Of a stretch of DNA of 64,000 nt, positions 27,958 to 36,893 are shown piece by piece; within the stretch, counting starts at the first letter, position 1; each line of letters starts with the position of its first letter. The DNA lies in assembly GCA_029862745.1 (NCBI GenBank), contig JAOTWS010000004.1, positions 167,535 to 231,534 of the forward strand, read 5' to 3'. A program made the translations under genes and the position numbers. Source of the DNA: Nitrosopumilus sp. (GTDB lineage Archaea > Thermoproteota > Nitrososphaeria > Nitrososphaerales > Nitrosopumilaceae). The notes under the pieces are model-generated. The model worked only from the letters and a program-made list of their open reading frames with translations. It ran no database searches and was not told where the DNA came from.

Positions 27958-29667
27958 ATGGATGAAGAATTAAAGACAGAGATAAAAAAAATGGCTCTTC
28001 AAAATGCATATGAGCATAAAGGAGAGACTAGAGATAAAATAATTTTGGGAAAAATTCTTGGAACAAAACCAGAATTTAGAAACAAAGTAAAAGAAATCAC
28101 AGATGATATTTCTGATATTGTTACACAAGTTAATCAAATGTCATTAGAAGAGCAAAAAAAAGAAATTGAGAAAAACTTTCCAGAAATTTTAATACCTAAA
28201 GAAAAAATTGAAGAAAGAGAAGGCTTTCCAGAATTAAAAGATGCAGTGTATGGTAAAATAATCACAAGATTTCCTCCAGAACCCAATGGTTATCCCCATA
28301 TCGGTCACGCAAAAGCAGCTATCATTAATTCTGAATATGCAAAGATGTATGGTGGGAAATTTATTTTAAGAATGGATGATACAAATCCAGAAGCAGAACG
28401 CATGGAATATCATGCTGCCATCAAAGTTGGATTAGAATGGTTGGGAATAAAATTTGATGTGATTAAAAATACATCAGATGATATGGAGATATTTTACGAG
28501 AAGGGAACAGAATTAATTAATTCAGGAAAAGCTTACGTTTGTACTTGTAAAAGAGAAGACATTAGCAAAAATAGAAGAGAGCGAAAAGCATGCAAATGCA
28601 GTATGGGAGATGTTGATAAAAATTATAAAAATTGGGAAAAAATGAGTAATAAATTCAAACCAGGCGATGCAATTGTCAGATTTCGCGGAGATATGAAAGC
28701 AGATAATGCAGTTATGCGAGATCCAGTATTATTCAGAATCATTGAAGGTAAACATTACACATTAGGGGAAAAATACAGAATTTGGCCTAGTTATGATATG
28801 GCAGTTGCAATTGAAGATAGTATTGATGGTGTAACTCATGCATTTCGTTCAAAAGAATTTGAACTAAGAGAGGAGCTAATTAATGCAATTTTAGATGCGT
28901 TAAACATGAGAAAACCAGTGCAAGGATTCTTCTCCAGATTAGAATTCAAAGGAATGCCTATTTCAAAGAGAATTATTAAACCATTGATTGAAGAAGGTAA
29001 AATTTCATGGTATGACGATCCAAGGTTACCAACACTTGAAGCATTACGTAGAAGAGGAATCAAACCTGAAGCCATAAGGAAATTTATCATGTCATTAGGG
29101 TTGACCAAAGCAAATACCCTAGCACCATTTGACTCACTAGAAGCATTTAATCGTAAATTTGTAGATGCAAGTAGTATTAGATTATTCATGGTAAGTAATG
29201 CAAAAAAACTAACAGTAAAAAATTTACCAATTTCATCTATTGAGATTCCTAACCATCCAGTTAATAACATGGGAAAAAGAGAAATCAAGATTGATGGAGA
29301 TTTTTACATTTCTGGAGATGATGCTCAAACAATCAAAACAGGAACACAAATTCGCCTTTTAGGTTTAGGGAATATATCCATAACAAAAGAAGGTAGTGAG
29401 TTAGAAGGTGAGTTTATTGAGAATGGTAAAACAGATGATATTTTAAAAATTCAATGGGTCTCTCAAAAAACAGCATATCAAATCAAGATGATTATTCCAA
29501 AAGCATTGTTTATCAATGATGAGTTTAACGAAGATAGTTTAGAAGAATTAGACGTTTATACAGAACCACATTACTTACAATTAAAAGAAGGTGAAGAAGT
29601 ACAATTTGTTAGATTTGGATATTGCAGAAAAGATTCACAAAATCAAGCAATTTTCACACACAAGTGA
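27958..29667 (+). CDS. gltX: Glutamyl-tRNA synthetase (archaeal type)
   Basis: The 569-residue class I synthetase has a helical N-terminal extension, then RFPPEPNGYPHIGHAKAA (HIGH motif) near 103, zinc-type cysteines CTCKRE and KACKCS near 197-220, and GMPISKRIIKPLI as the KMSKS equivalent near 330. The C-terminal beta-barrel anticodon-binding domain (about 400-565) is of the eukaryotic GlnRS/archaeal GluRS type. Such enzymes normally charge both tRNA-Glu and tRNA-Gln, with later amidation. It is the last gene of a tight run started by rpoN. Confidence 0.94.
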   Translation: MDEELKTEIKKMALQNAYEHKGETRDKIILGKILGTKPEFRNKVKEITDDISDIVTQVNQMSLEEQKKEIEKNFPEILIPKEKIEEREGFPELKDAVYGKIITRFPPEPNGYPHIGHAKAAIINSEYAKMYGGKFILRMDDTNPEAERMEYHAAIKVGLEWLGIKFDVIKNTSDDMEIFYEKGTELINSGKAYVCTCKREDISKNRRERKACKCSMGDVDKNYKNWEKMSNKFKPGDAIVRFRGDMKADNAVMRDPVLFRIIEGKHYTLGEKYRIWPSYDMAVAIEDSIDGVTHAFRSKEFELREELINAILDALNMRKPVQGFFSRLEFKGMPISKRIIKPLIEEGKISWYDDPRLPTLEALRRRGIKPEAIRKFIMSLGLTKANTLAPFDSLEAFNRKFVDASSIRLFMVSNAKKLTVKNLPISSIEIPNHPVNNMGKREIKIDGDFYISGDDAQTIKTGTQIRLLGLGNISITKEGSELEGEFIENGKTDDILKIQWVSQKTAYQIKMIIPKALFINDEFNEDSLEELDVYTEPHYLQLKEGEEVQFVRFGYCRKDSQNQAIFTHK

Positions 29668-29673
29668 TCAATA

Positions 29674-30543
29674 ATGAAAATTGCACGATTGTTACACAAT
29701 AATAATGAGACATATGGTTTCATAAAAGGAGATAAAGTATCTACAAAAGATGAGATTACTTATTTAACAGGAGTTCCAATCCCTCAAACTGTAAAAGATT
29801 TCCTTTTTGATGGATGGTATGATGAAATTAAAAATAAAATAAACGATTTGCCCTATGGAGAAGATATTTCAAAATACAAATTATTAGCACCAATTGCAAA
29901 TCCAAGTAAAATAATTTGCTTGGCATTTAATTATATGGATCATGCCAAAGAGCAGGGATTGAGCCCACCAGAAGATCCTGCGCTAGTAATGAAACCACGA
30001 ACTGCACTAAACAACACTGAGTCAGATATCGTATGCCCTGATTTTGTAACACAATTAGATTATGAGATAGAGTTAGCCCTAATTATTGGAAAAAACTGTA
30101 AAAATGTTAGCATTGATGAGGCATCAAAAGTAATATTTGGATACATGATACTTAACGACGTTTCTGCAAGAGACATTCAATTCAAAGATAAACAGTTCAC
30201 TAGAGGAAAAAGTTTTGACTCATTTGCTCCATGTGGTCCATGGATAACAACTACCGATGAGATCAAGGATGTTCAAAACCTAAAAATGACAACCAAGGTC
30301 AATGGTAATTTGAGACAAAATTCTTCTACAAACAACATGTTCATAAAAATTCCAGAAATTGTTTCAAAAATTTCACGAGTAATGACATTAGAAAAGGGAG
30401 ACATTATTTCTACTGGAACACCAGCAGGTGTAATGCTAAACAAACCAAATGCTGTATTCTTAAAGGATGGAGATAAAATAGAAATGGAGATTGAGGGACT
30501 TGGGTTTTTAAAGAATACTGTACGATTTGCAAAATCTAATTAG
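29674..30543 (+). CDS. Fumarylacetoacetate hydrolase family protein
   Basis: The 289-residue protein has the FAH C-terminal domain: KIICLAFNYMDHAKEQG near 82, DYEIELALIIGKNCK with metal-ligand glutamates near 130, NDVSARDIQ near 160, GKSFDSFAPCGPW near 182 and ISTGTPAGVML near 250. Family members hydrolyse or decarboxylate 2-oxo acids such as acylpyruvates and oxaloacetate; the substrate here is not determinable. It lies 6 bp after gltX and overlaps the convergent GNAT gene by 4 bases. Confidence 0.88.
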   Translation: MKIARLLHNNNETYGFIKGDKVSTKDEITYLTGVPIPQTVKDFLFDGWYDEIKNKINDLPYGEDISKYKLLAPIANPSKIICLAFNYMDHAKEQGLSPPEDPALVMKPRTALNNTESDIVCPDFVTQLDYEIELALIIGKNCKNVSIDEASKVIFGYMILNDVSARDIQFKDKQFTRGKSFDSFAPCGPWITTTDEIKDVQNLKMTTKVNGNLRQNSSTNNMFIKIPEIVSKISRVMTLEKGDIISTGTPAGVMLNKPNAVFLKDGDKIEMEIEGLGFLKNTVRFAKSN

Positions 30544-31328
30544 AGTAAATATTTTTTCATTAGATGAAAAGAAATTTTATGTTCTAAAGTATCAAATTTA
30601 GGTAGTTTTTCAATTGTTAAAATTTGAATACGTTGATAATTTTTGTTTAAAGCATAATTTTGTAAAAATGAAAGTATTTGAATCACAGTAACATCATGAG
30701 CTGAAAATAATGTGACTATCATTGTCCTATCAAAATGCTCCGAATCAGTAATGATTGCCAAAGATGTATTTCCATCTACACTAGATTTAATAATTTTATT
30801 TTGTTGAGAAAACAAGGACACCAGTTCATCATACAATGGAATCCATCTCCAAGACTTTACATAATGTGTGTATAATTTACAATCAAGGGATTTTTCAAAA
30901 TCAATATTGTTATGATTTGAATTTGTTTTAGGATCAAGTGAATAAAAATTCCAAGTTTGAAAAATATCATAATTTAATGAATTTGCCATGGAAAGAGAAT
31001 TAGTATTTTGTGTATCAATGAGCATATAAGAAAATGAGATGTTTTTTTCTTTTCCAGTAGATTCTACATGTTTTACTAATTTAGATGCTATTTTCTTTCT
31101 ACGAAAATTTGGATCAACCCTTATACCTTCAATCCAAATTTGATCTTTTGAATAAAATGCATGACATATTCCAATTGGAAATTGATTTTCACATACAAAC
31201 AAATTTCCTTCTGATAACCAATAATCCCATACTTGAGGTATATAATCACCCCAAGAAAAAGTGTCAGTACAAAATTTTAAAACATGAATTTTATCTTCAA
31301 TATTTGCTTCTCTTATAATCAAATCCAT
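30540..31328 (-). CDS. GNAT-family N-acetyltransferase with C-terminal extension
   Basis: The 262-residue protein starts at ATG 31328 (MDLIIREANIEDK). The GNAT core covers about 1-140, with the acetyl-CoA loop region IRVDPNFRRKKIASKLV near 80. The remaining ~120 residues are not a standard GNAT part and may form a second degenerate domain, as in some archaeal two-domain acetyltransferases. The substrate is unknown. Confidence 0.75.
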   Translation of the reverse strand: MDLIIREANIEDKIHVLKFCTDTFSWGDYIPQVWDYWLSEGNLFVCENQFPIGICHAFYSKDQIWIEGIRVDPNFRRKKIASKLVKHVESTGKEKNISFSYMLIDTQNTNSLSMANSLNYDIFQTWNFYSLDPKTNSNHNNIDFEKSLDCKLYTHYVKSWRWIPLYDELVSLFSQQNKIIKSSVDGNTSLAIITDSEHFDRTMIVTLFSAHDVTVIQILSFLQNYALNKNYQRIQILTIEKLPKFDTLEHKISFHLMKKYLL

Positions 31329-31369
31329 AACATACAAAAAAATATTAAGAATAATAAGATAAAACTACA

Positions 31370-31678
31370 ATGGGAAAAATAATAGTTGGTAAAACATCAG
31401 ATATTCCAGCTGGAAAGATGATTAAGGTATCTGTTGACGGAAGAGACATTTTAGTTGCAAATATCAATGGTGAGTACTGTGCTACAGATGATTCATGTAC
31501 ACATTCAGGCTCCAGTTTATCTGAAGGAAAATTAGATGGATGCATAATCACATGTGGATGGCATGCAGCTGAATTTGATTGTAAGACTGGAAAACTAGTT
31601 AAATTTCCCGCAAAAATTAGAGATTTAACATCATACAATATTGTTGTAGATTCAGATAATGTATTTGTGGAGATGTAA
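31370..31678 (+). CDS. Rieske-type [2Fe-2S] ferredoxin
   Basis: The 102-residue soluble protein has the two cluster motifs CTHSGSSL (CxH) near residue 44 and CGWHAAEFD (CxxH) near 63. There is no membrane helix, so it is a ferredoxin-like electron carrier similar to those serving dioxygenases or nitrite reductase small subunits. It is divergent from the GNAT gene across about 40 bp. Confidence 0.9.
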   Translation: MGKIIVGKTSDIPAGKMIKVSVDGRDILVANINGEYCATDDSCTHSGSSLSEGKLDGCIITCGWHAAEFDCKTGKLVKFPAKIRDLTSYNIVVDSDNVFVEM

Positions 31679-31714
31679 CTATATACCTCTAATTTTTAAC
31701 AAAAGGTGTAAGAA

Positions 31715-31984
31715 ATGGCAGATAAGAATCAAAATAAAGAAGCAATGAAAGAAGCAATTGAAACATTAAATCAAATTGTTTCAAGTAATTCTACGCCAAA
31801 AACAATTAAAAAATCTATTACAGATTTGATTGTAGATCTAAATAATCAAGAGTATTCATTGTCAGTAAGAGCAGCAAACACAATTAGCTTATTAGATGAC
31901 GTTACACAAGATCCCAATATGCCTTCATATGTTAGAACCCAATTATGGCAAGCAGTTTCAAAATTAGAAAGTATAAGAGAATAA
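31715..31984 (+). CDS. UPF0147 family protein
   Basis: The 89-residue all-helical protein contains TLNQIVSSNSTPKTIKKSI and YSLSVRAANTISLLDD, then YVRTQLWQAVSKLESIRE, which matches the small archaeal UPF0147 family. The function is unknown. The ATG is preceded by AAAAGGTG, a possible Shine-Dalgarno-like stretch at 31700-31706. Confidence 0.85.
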   Translation: MADKNQNKEAMKEAIETLNQIVSSNSTPKTIKKSITDLIVDLNNQEYSLSVRAANTISLLDDVTQDPNMPSYVRTQLWQAVSKLESIRE

Positions 31985-32009
31985 ATTCACGCTTGCTTTA
32001 AAAATAATA

Positions 32010-32771
32010 ATGAAAATTGAAGAGTATTTAGAGAAACTTCCAAAGAATGTACTAAGCGGGGAAGATATTCAATTACCTGAAAAATCTTTTAGAGAGATTT
32101 TTGAATTTGTGAATTTAGGCAAAAATGATAATTTTTATCATTTGGGTTGTGGCGATGGAAGAGGAATTGAGATTGCAGTTAAGGAGTTTAAAGTGAAAAA
32201 GGCTGTAGGCATTGATAATAATCCTAAAAAAATAAGTGATGGAAAAAAAAATCTAGACGAAAAAAAGATTCAAGGAGAAATGATATGTCAAAATATAGAG
32301 AACTCAGATTTTTCAGATGCCTCAGTAATTTTGTTCTGGTTTACAGATGAAAAGATAATAAGTCAAATGCTAGAAAAATTTGAAAAATTAAAACCAGGAA
32401 CAAAAGTAATCACAATTTGGGGACCGTTACAAGATTGTCTTCCTGATAAAGTAAGGTTTCCATATATTATCAATAAAACGCCATTCAAGAAAGCGCCTAG
32501 CCTACAAGATCAATTACTAGCAATTTTTGGTGTGAAATGTGTAGATTTTGTAACGGCGTGGGAATTTGCAGAAAGATACACCAAATCTATAGGGTCTCCT
32601 GAAATTAAAAATGATCGTTTTTTAACAATTATACAAACATTAGTTATTTGGATTAACGCTAAAAAATTAGGTGTTGCGTGTGGTGAAGAAATTCCTGAAT
32701 CGATCCAAACATACATGAATATCATGAAAATGCATTTTGATATAGATTTTGAATATATGTTAAAGGAGTAA
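32010..32771 (+). CDS. Class I SAM-dependent methyltransferase-like protein
   Basis: The 253-residue protein has motif I FYHLGCGDGRGIEIAVKEF near 45 and KKAVGIDNNPK (acidic loop) near 65, followed by SVILFWFTDEK as motif IV region. The N-terminal ~165 residues make the methyltransferase fold; the last 85 are helical and unassigned. It resembles small thaumarchaeal methyltransferases of unknown substrate. It follows UPF0147 by 25 bp. Confidence 0.75.
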   Translation: MKIEEYLEKLPKNVLSGEDIQLPEKSFREIFEFVNLGKNDNFYHLGCGDGRGIEIAVKEFKVKKAVGIDNNPKKISDGKKNLDEKKIQGEMICQNIENSDFSDASVILFWFTDEKIISQMLEKFEKLKPGTKVITIWGPLQDCLPDKVRFPYIINKTPFKKAPSLQDQLLAIFGVKCVDFVTAWEFAERYTKSIGSPEIKNDRFLTIIQTLVIWINAKKLGVACGEEIPESIQTYMNIMKMHFDIDFEYMLKE

Positions 32772-32812
32772 AACTGTGTAATCCTTTTATTTTGTTTTCA
32801 TATATCAATACC

Positions 32813-33160
32813 ATGGAAAACAGGATTAATATCAACGTCTCTACAGTAGATTATGACAAAACAAGTAAGGCACTAACTCATCAACTACTGCTTTTAGAAG
32901 AGATGGTTCATAGTAATGAAGATTTTGTAATGACAGATTCAGAATTTGCTTTTGGTTGGCACTTTTTTGTATTGAGTGTAAATAAGTCGCTAGTAGAAAA
33001 ATTAACAGATGTTATGGGATCAGACTTTGAAAAATTAAAGGGAAAAGGAATTGAGAAAAAATTTCTTACATGGCTTACAAAAAATATAGAAAGCAAATCT
33101 CCTAGATTCAAACTTGCGATCAAAGAAGAGATGGAATCTAGTAAATTTGGTATATTTTAA
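32813..33160 (+). CDS. Hypothetical protein, 115 residues
   Basis: Starts at ATG 32813 (MENRININVSTVDYDK); an earlier in-frame ATG at 32792 is possible. It is soluble, alpha/beta, with charged C-terminal helices and no cysteine motif. I do not recognise it. It lies 41 bp after the methyltransferase and may share its transcript. Confidence 0.55.
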   Translation: MENRININVSTVDYDKTSKALTHQLLLLEEMVHSNEDFVMTDSEFAFGWHFFVLSVNKSLVEKLTDVMGSDFEKLKGKGIEKKFLTWLTKNIESKSPRFKLAIKEEMESSKFGIF

Positions 33161-33312
33161 AATAATAAAAAACAATATGCACTTGTCTAATTTAAAGTCC
33201 TTTAATTTTAGATATTAAAGTAAGTACAGATAGAGAGGTGAATAATTTATTCTTGCTTTACTTTACCATGATAAAAAAATTGTTTATATGGGAAAAGTTA
33301 TGATATAGTACA

Positions 33313-33966
33313 TTGTCAGATTTTCTATTACCTAAACTACCATATGCATATGATGCATTAGAACCTCACATTGATGCACAGACTATGGAGATACATCATT
33401 CAAAACACCATCAAGCATATACCAATGGATTAAATGATGCATGGGAAGATATGTCAAAAGAAAATCAAGACCAAGGATTACTCATGATACTTGCAGACTT
33501 GGATCAACTTAAACCTGAAGTTAGAGATAGAATCAACTTTCATGGCGGTGGGTACAACAATCATGAACTATTTTGGGAGAGTATGAAACCAAATGGTGGT
33601 GGAGAGCCTAGCGGCGCACTAAAAGATGAAATAGTTAAGGAATTCGGAAGTTTTGAGAAATTCAAAGAGACATTCTCTGTAAACACAGCAGCCATTCAAG
33701 GTAGTGGTTGGGGATGGCTAGTTTATGAACCAAAATCAAAGAAAATTAAATTTAAAACAACAGCAAATCAAGACAGTCCAATCACAGAAGAGATAGTACC
33801 ACTCTTAGGATTAGATGTATGGGAGCATGCCTATTATCTAAAATATGAAAACAAAAGACCAGATTACATATCGGCTTGGTGGAATGTGGTAAACTGGGAA
33901 GAAGTAGAATCTAGATTTTCAAGAGCAGCAAATACTGCAAAAGCATTATTTACGAAATATAGATAG
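33313..33966 (+). CDS. sod: Superoxide dismutase, Fe/Mn type
   Basis: The 217-residue enzyme dismutates superoxide. The metal ligands are visible as MEIHHSKHHQAYTNGLN near 26, NNHELFWESM near 78 and LDVWEHAYYLKY near 175 (Asp and His). GSGWGWLVY near 130 is also typical. TTG at 33313 is the start; a TATA-like TTTATATGG lies near 33282-33290. It is monocistronic, as expected for a strongly expressed stress gene. Confidence 0.95.
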   Translation: MSDFLLPKLPYAYDALEPHIDAQTMEIHHSKHHQAYTNGLNDAWEDMSKENQDQGLLMILADLDQLKPEVRDRINFHGGGYNNHELFWESMKPNGGGEPSGALKDEIVKEFGSFEKFKETFSVNTAAIQGSGWGWLVYEPKSKKIKFKTTANQDSPITEEIVPLLGLDVWEHAYYLKYENKRPDYISAWWNVVNWEEVESRFSRAANTAKALFTKYR

Positions 33967-34165
33967 AATAGTTCCTGCATCAAATAAGGAATTATTGATA
34001 AGAGTTACAAAATTAATAATAAAGAAGAGTTTCTAGAATTAAGATTATTATTGTTTATCATCATAGATCTTAATTCTATTCGTATACGGCTAAATCATTT
34101 TTGAGATAAGTGCTTATTATTAAAGAGAAATGTGGACTATCAGAGTTCTAAACATAAAAATGAAG

Positions 34166-34238
34166 GGCCCTCGAGGGGAATCGAACTCCTGTCCGAGGAT
34201 CCACAATCCTCTATACTAACCACTGTACTACGAAGGCC
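34166..34238 (-). tRNA. tRNA-His (anticodon GTG)
   Basis: The minus-strand cloverleaf has the extra 5' G (G-1) diagnostic for tRNA-His opposite discriminator C. Acceptor GCCTTCG pairs with CGAGGGC, the anticodon loop TTGTGGA gives GTG, and the T loop is TTCGATT. CCA is not encoded and no intron is seen. Confidence 0.94.
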
Positions 34239-34332
34239 ACAAAGAATTGAATTTGTTTATCCTGTAATAATCTTTAAGTTCTAACTGAAAATTAGGCTGT
34301 AGATTTATTATTAACTAGATAGAATTTCTAAT

Positions 34333-34413
34333 ATGCGATTATGGTGGATTGCAATGGCAGTAACAATTGGAATAACTTGGGTTGGAGTGAATTATTTACT
34401 TCCTTTCAAATAG
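34333..34413 (+). CDS. Possible single-helix membrane microprotein, 26 residues
   Basis: The ATG at 34333 opens MRLWWIAMAVTIGITWVGVN, then LLPFK and stop. It is a plausible single transmembrane helix with a positive N-terminus. It sits alone between tRNA-His and corA. Small size makes this uncertain, but composition is clearly membrane-like. Confidence 0.35.
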   Translation: MRLWWIAMAVTIGITWVGVNYLLPFK

Positions 34414-34512
34414 TCTCAAGTCTCAATATTTTCTAATTTTGTTGATAATCCAAAATGAATATACCAATTATAGCGATCGCTTTAAATTTGTTATATTAAG
34501 ATATTTTTCAAC

Positions 34513-35529
34513 TTGAGAAAAGGATTCCTTGCCAACAGATTGCGTTCTAATAAAAAATTAGAAGAGGTTATTGAAAGTAAGATTGAGATCATAGAGAGTA
34601 AAAATTTTGTTTGGGTTGATTTACAAAATCCCGATAGAAATGATGTGGAAGAATTAGCTAAAAAATATAATTTTAATACGCTAAACATCGAAGACTGCAT
34701 GACAAAGTTTGAATTGCCAAAACTAGATAGTTATGATGATCACTTCTTTGTGATTCTACATTTTCCACCACTATCAAAAAAAATTGGGGTATCAAGGAAT
34801 AGTCAATTATCAATATTTATTGGAAAGGATTTTCTGGTTACAGTACATCAAGGGGATCTTAAACCATTAATAGAATTAGTAGACATATGTAAAAATAATT
34901 CAGAACCGCAAAGAAAGAATCGATTATTAGGAAAATCATCAGGACTATTACTTTATGAAATCATAGATGTTTTAGTAGATGACCTTTTACACACATCTAG
35001 AAAAATAATTGCAAATCTAGATGAAATAGAAGATAGAGTGTTTGATGAAACAAAACCAGTGGCAAGAAACATATCTTTGCTGAGAAGAGAGATCAATAAA
35101 TTAAGAAGAATTGCCAATCCATTGAAAAAATTTGTGTTAGAAATTGCAAAACAAGTAAAAAGATTTTCCGAAGAAGACGAACAACTTGGGTTTTACTATG
35201 ATGATGTAATTGATCACATTGAGAAAGTAATAGAAACATTAGAAGAATCAAGAGAAACTATGGAAATTTACAAAGATACTGATTTTGTGTTAAGTACAGA
35301 AAAAACAAATAAAGTACTTGGAATGTTAACTATTATCTTTACATTAGCCATTCCATCTACAGTAATTGGAACATTTTATGGAATGAATGTTAATTTGCCA
35401 GGTGGTATTGGAGATCAGATAATGTTCCTAGGTCCATTTACAACTTTTATAGTAATCATTATTGCGTCTGCTATACCAGCAATTCTAATGTTTGTATATT
35501 TCAGAAAATTAGGATGGATTAGTAATTAA
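34513..35529 (+). CDS. corA: CorA-family magnesium/divalent cation channel
   Basis: The 338-residue protein has a large cytoplasmic N-terminal domain, a long stalk helix (about 215-280) and two C-terminal membrane helices. The selectivity motif YGMNVNLPGG follows the first helix near 300. CorA forms pentameric Mg2+/Co2+ channels. The start is TTG at 34513. It is isolated; the following 366 bp have no clear gene. Confidence 0.93.
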   Translation: MRKGFLANRLRSNKKLEEVIESKIEIIESKNFVWVDLQNPDRNDVEELAKKYNFNTLNIEDCMTKFELPKLDSYDDHFFVILHFPPLSKKIGVSRNSQLSIFIGKDFLVTVHQGDLKPLIELVDICKNNSEPQRKNRLLGKSSGLLLYEIIDVLVDDLLHTSRKIIANLDEIEDRVFDETKPVARNISLLRREINKLRRIANPLKKFVLEIAKQVKRFSEEDEQLGFYYDDVIDHIEKVIETLEESRETMEIYKDTDFVLSTEKTNKVLGMLTIIFTLAIPSTVIGTFYGMNVNLPGGIGDQIMFLGPFTTFIVIIIASAIPAILMFVYFRKLGWISN

Positions 35530-35895
35530 GATTAGAATAATTTAGAACATATCATGAAGATTTATTTTTATCATAGCTAATGAATTATCTAGAATCAGTA
35601 ATGAGAATCAAAAGATCAGAATTATTTCCAACATCAGGATGGATTTCAGTAATACTTTAGTAACTATTTGCAAAATAGCAAGCACAAAAAACCATTAGAT
35701 GAAATTAATACAAATTCACCAATAGGAATTATAAAATAAAATGTATGTTTCAATAAATAAATAGTCTAAATTATATTAGAACCAATACAAATTTGTCTAA
35801 AAAATTATATTCGTAAATAGTAAAAAAGTATGAAAATTCAATATTTCTTATTAAAAAATAAAATTGGATAAATATAAGCAACATTAACTTAAACC
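35530..35895. other. Intergenic stretch without clear gene (366 bp)
   Basis: Strongly AT-rich. Only a 26-codon frame from ATG 35580 (MNYLESVMRIKRSELF) was noticed and it is not supported by anything else. The last 30 bases before 35896 contain ATAAATATAAG, a plausible TATA box for the TGRGT-repeat protein. Confidence 0.5.
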
Positions 35896-36168
35896 ATGGG
35901 TAAAATAAGAATTAGAACTGGAAGAGGTACAGGTACTATTGAAGTTGATGATGATCCTACAAAGTGGTCAGGAGATGAATTTAGAAAAATTCAACATGCA
36001 CGTAAAAAAGCGGCAGCAAATAGAATGGTTCACACAGGTAGAGGAACAGGTTCTAAACGACTAGGCGATATGCCTGATCCAAGAGCAAGACCTTCAACAG
36101 AAGGAATGACAAGAAGCACAGGTAGAGGCACTAGTTCAAGAAAGAGTAAAAACAAAGGCTCTGTATAG
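35896..36168 (+). CDS. Small basic protein with TGRGT repeats
   Basis: The 90-residue, strongly basic protein carries the motif TGRGTGTIEVDDDP at the N-terminus, then HTGRGTGSKRLGDMP near 48 and STGRGTSSRKSKNKG at the end. The three T-G-R-G-T copies are about 40 and 35 residues apart. Arg/Gly/Lys-rich composition suggests nucleic-acid contact, perhaps with ribosomes or chromatin (inference). I do not recognise a named family. Confidence 0.65.
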   Translation: MGKIRIRTGRGTGTIEVDDDPTKWSGDEFRKIQHARKKAAANRMVHTGRGTGSKRLGDMPDPRARPSTEGMTRSTGRGTSSRKSKNKGSV

Positions 36169-36227
36169 AAGTAGGGCCTTATTTTTTAAAATTTTATTTT
36201 ACTATGTTTTTAATAGGTTAGAATCTA

Positions 36228-36893
36228 CTAAATTTTGATATCAGCATTACTTGATTTTAGTTTGTTCCAGTCTGCAAGGAAATTCTCTAAACCAATTTTT
36301 GTCAATGGGTGTTCTAGCATTTTATCTAAAACTGCGGGTGGTAATGTTACTACATCTGCTCCTATTTTTGCAGCATCAATTACATGTAAAGGATGACGAA
36401 TACTTGCAACAAGAATTTGTGTTCCAAAATTATAATGTGAAAAAATTTCTTTAATTTCTTTAATTAGATGCATCCCATCTTGACCGATGTCATCTAGTCT
36501 ACCAATAAATGGACTAACATACTTTGCCCCTGATTTTGCAGCAAGTAAAGCTTGATTTGGAGAAAAGATCAATGTAACATTGACAGGTATTCCCTCAGAT
36601 GAAAGGGATTTGCATGCTTTTAGACCATCAGGTGTCATAGGAACTTTGACAACAACATTATTACCATATTCACGAAGACGTTTTCCTTCTTCCATCATTC
36701 CAGAATATTCTGTACTAACAACTTCCAAACTAACATCACCTTTAATGATGTTTGTAATCTCTTTCATTGCATCTTTTGGATTGCCACCTTCCTTTGACAT
36801 AAGAGAGGGATTGGTTGTAATACCATCTAGTAATCCCATATCATTGAATTTTCTAATAGATTCAAGATTAGCGGTATCAAGAAAAATTTTCAT
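36228..36893 (-). CDS. tal: Transaldolase (small TalC/MipB-type)
   Basis: The 221-residue TIM-barrel enzyme begins MKIFLDTANLESIRKF, with ITTNPSLMSKEGG near 26, the Schiff-base lysine in VVVKVPMTPDGLKA near 83, and SPFIGRLDDIGQDG near 127. The length fits transaldolase/fructose-6-phosphate aldolase type. It is last in a 3-gene operon and overlaps the transketolase C subunit gene by 4 bases. Confidence 0.92.
   Translation of the reverse strand: MKIFLDTANLESIRKFNDMGLLDGITTNPSLMSKEGGNPKDAMKEITNIIKGDVSLEVVSTEYSGMMEEGKRLREYGNNVVVKVPMTPDGLKACKSLSSEGIPVNVTLIFSPNQALLAAKSGAKYVSPFIGRLDDIGQDGMHLIKEIKEIFSHYNFGTQILVASIRHPLHVIDAAKIGADVVTLPPAVLDKMLEHPLTKIGLENFLADWNKLKSSNADIKI

Noticed and set aside
35580..35660. 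26-codon frame in the gap after corA
   Set aside because: No membrane, metal or repeat feature and no promoter signal; not supported.
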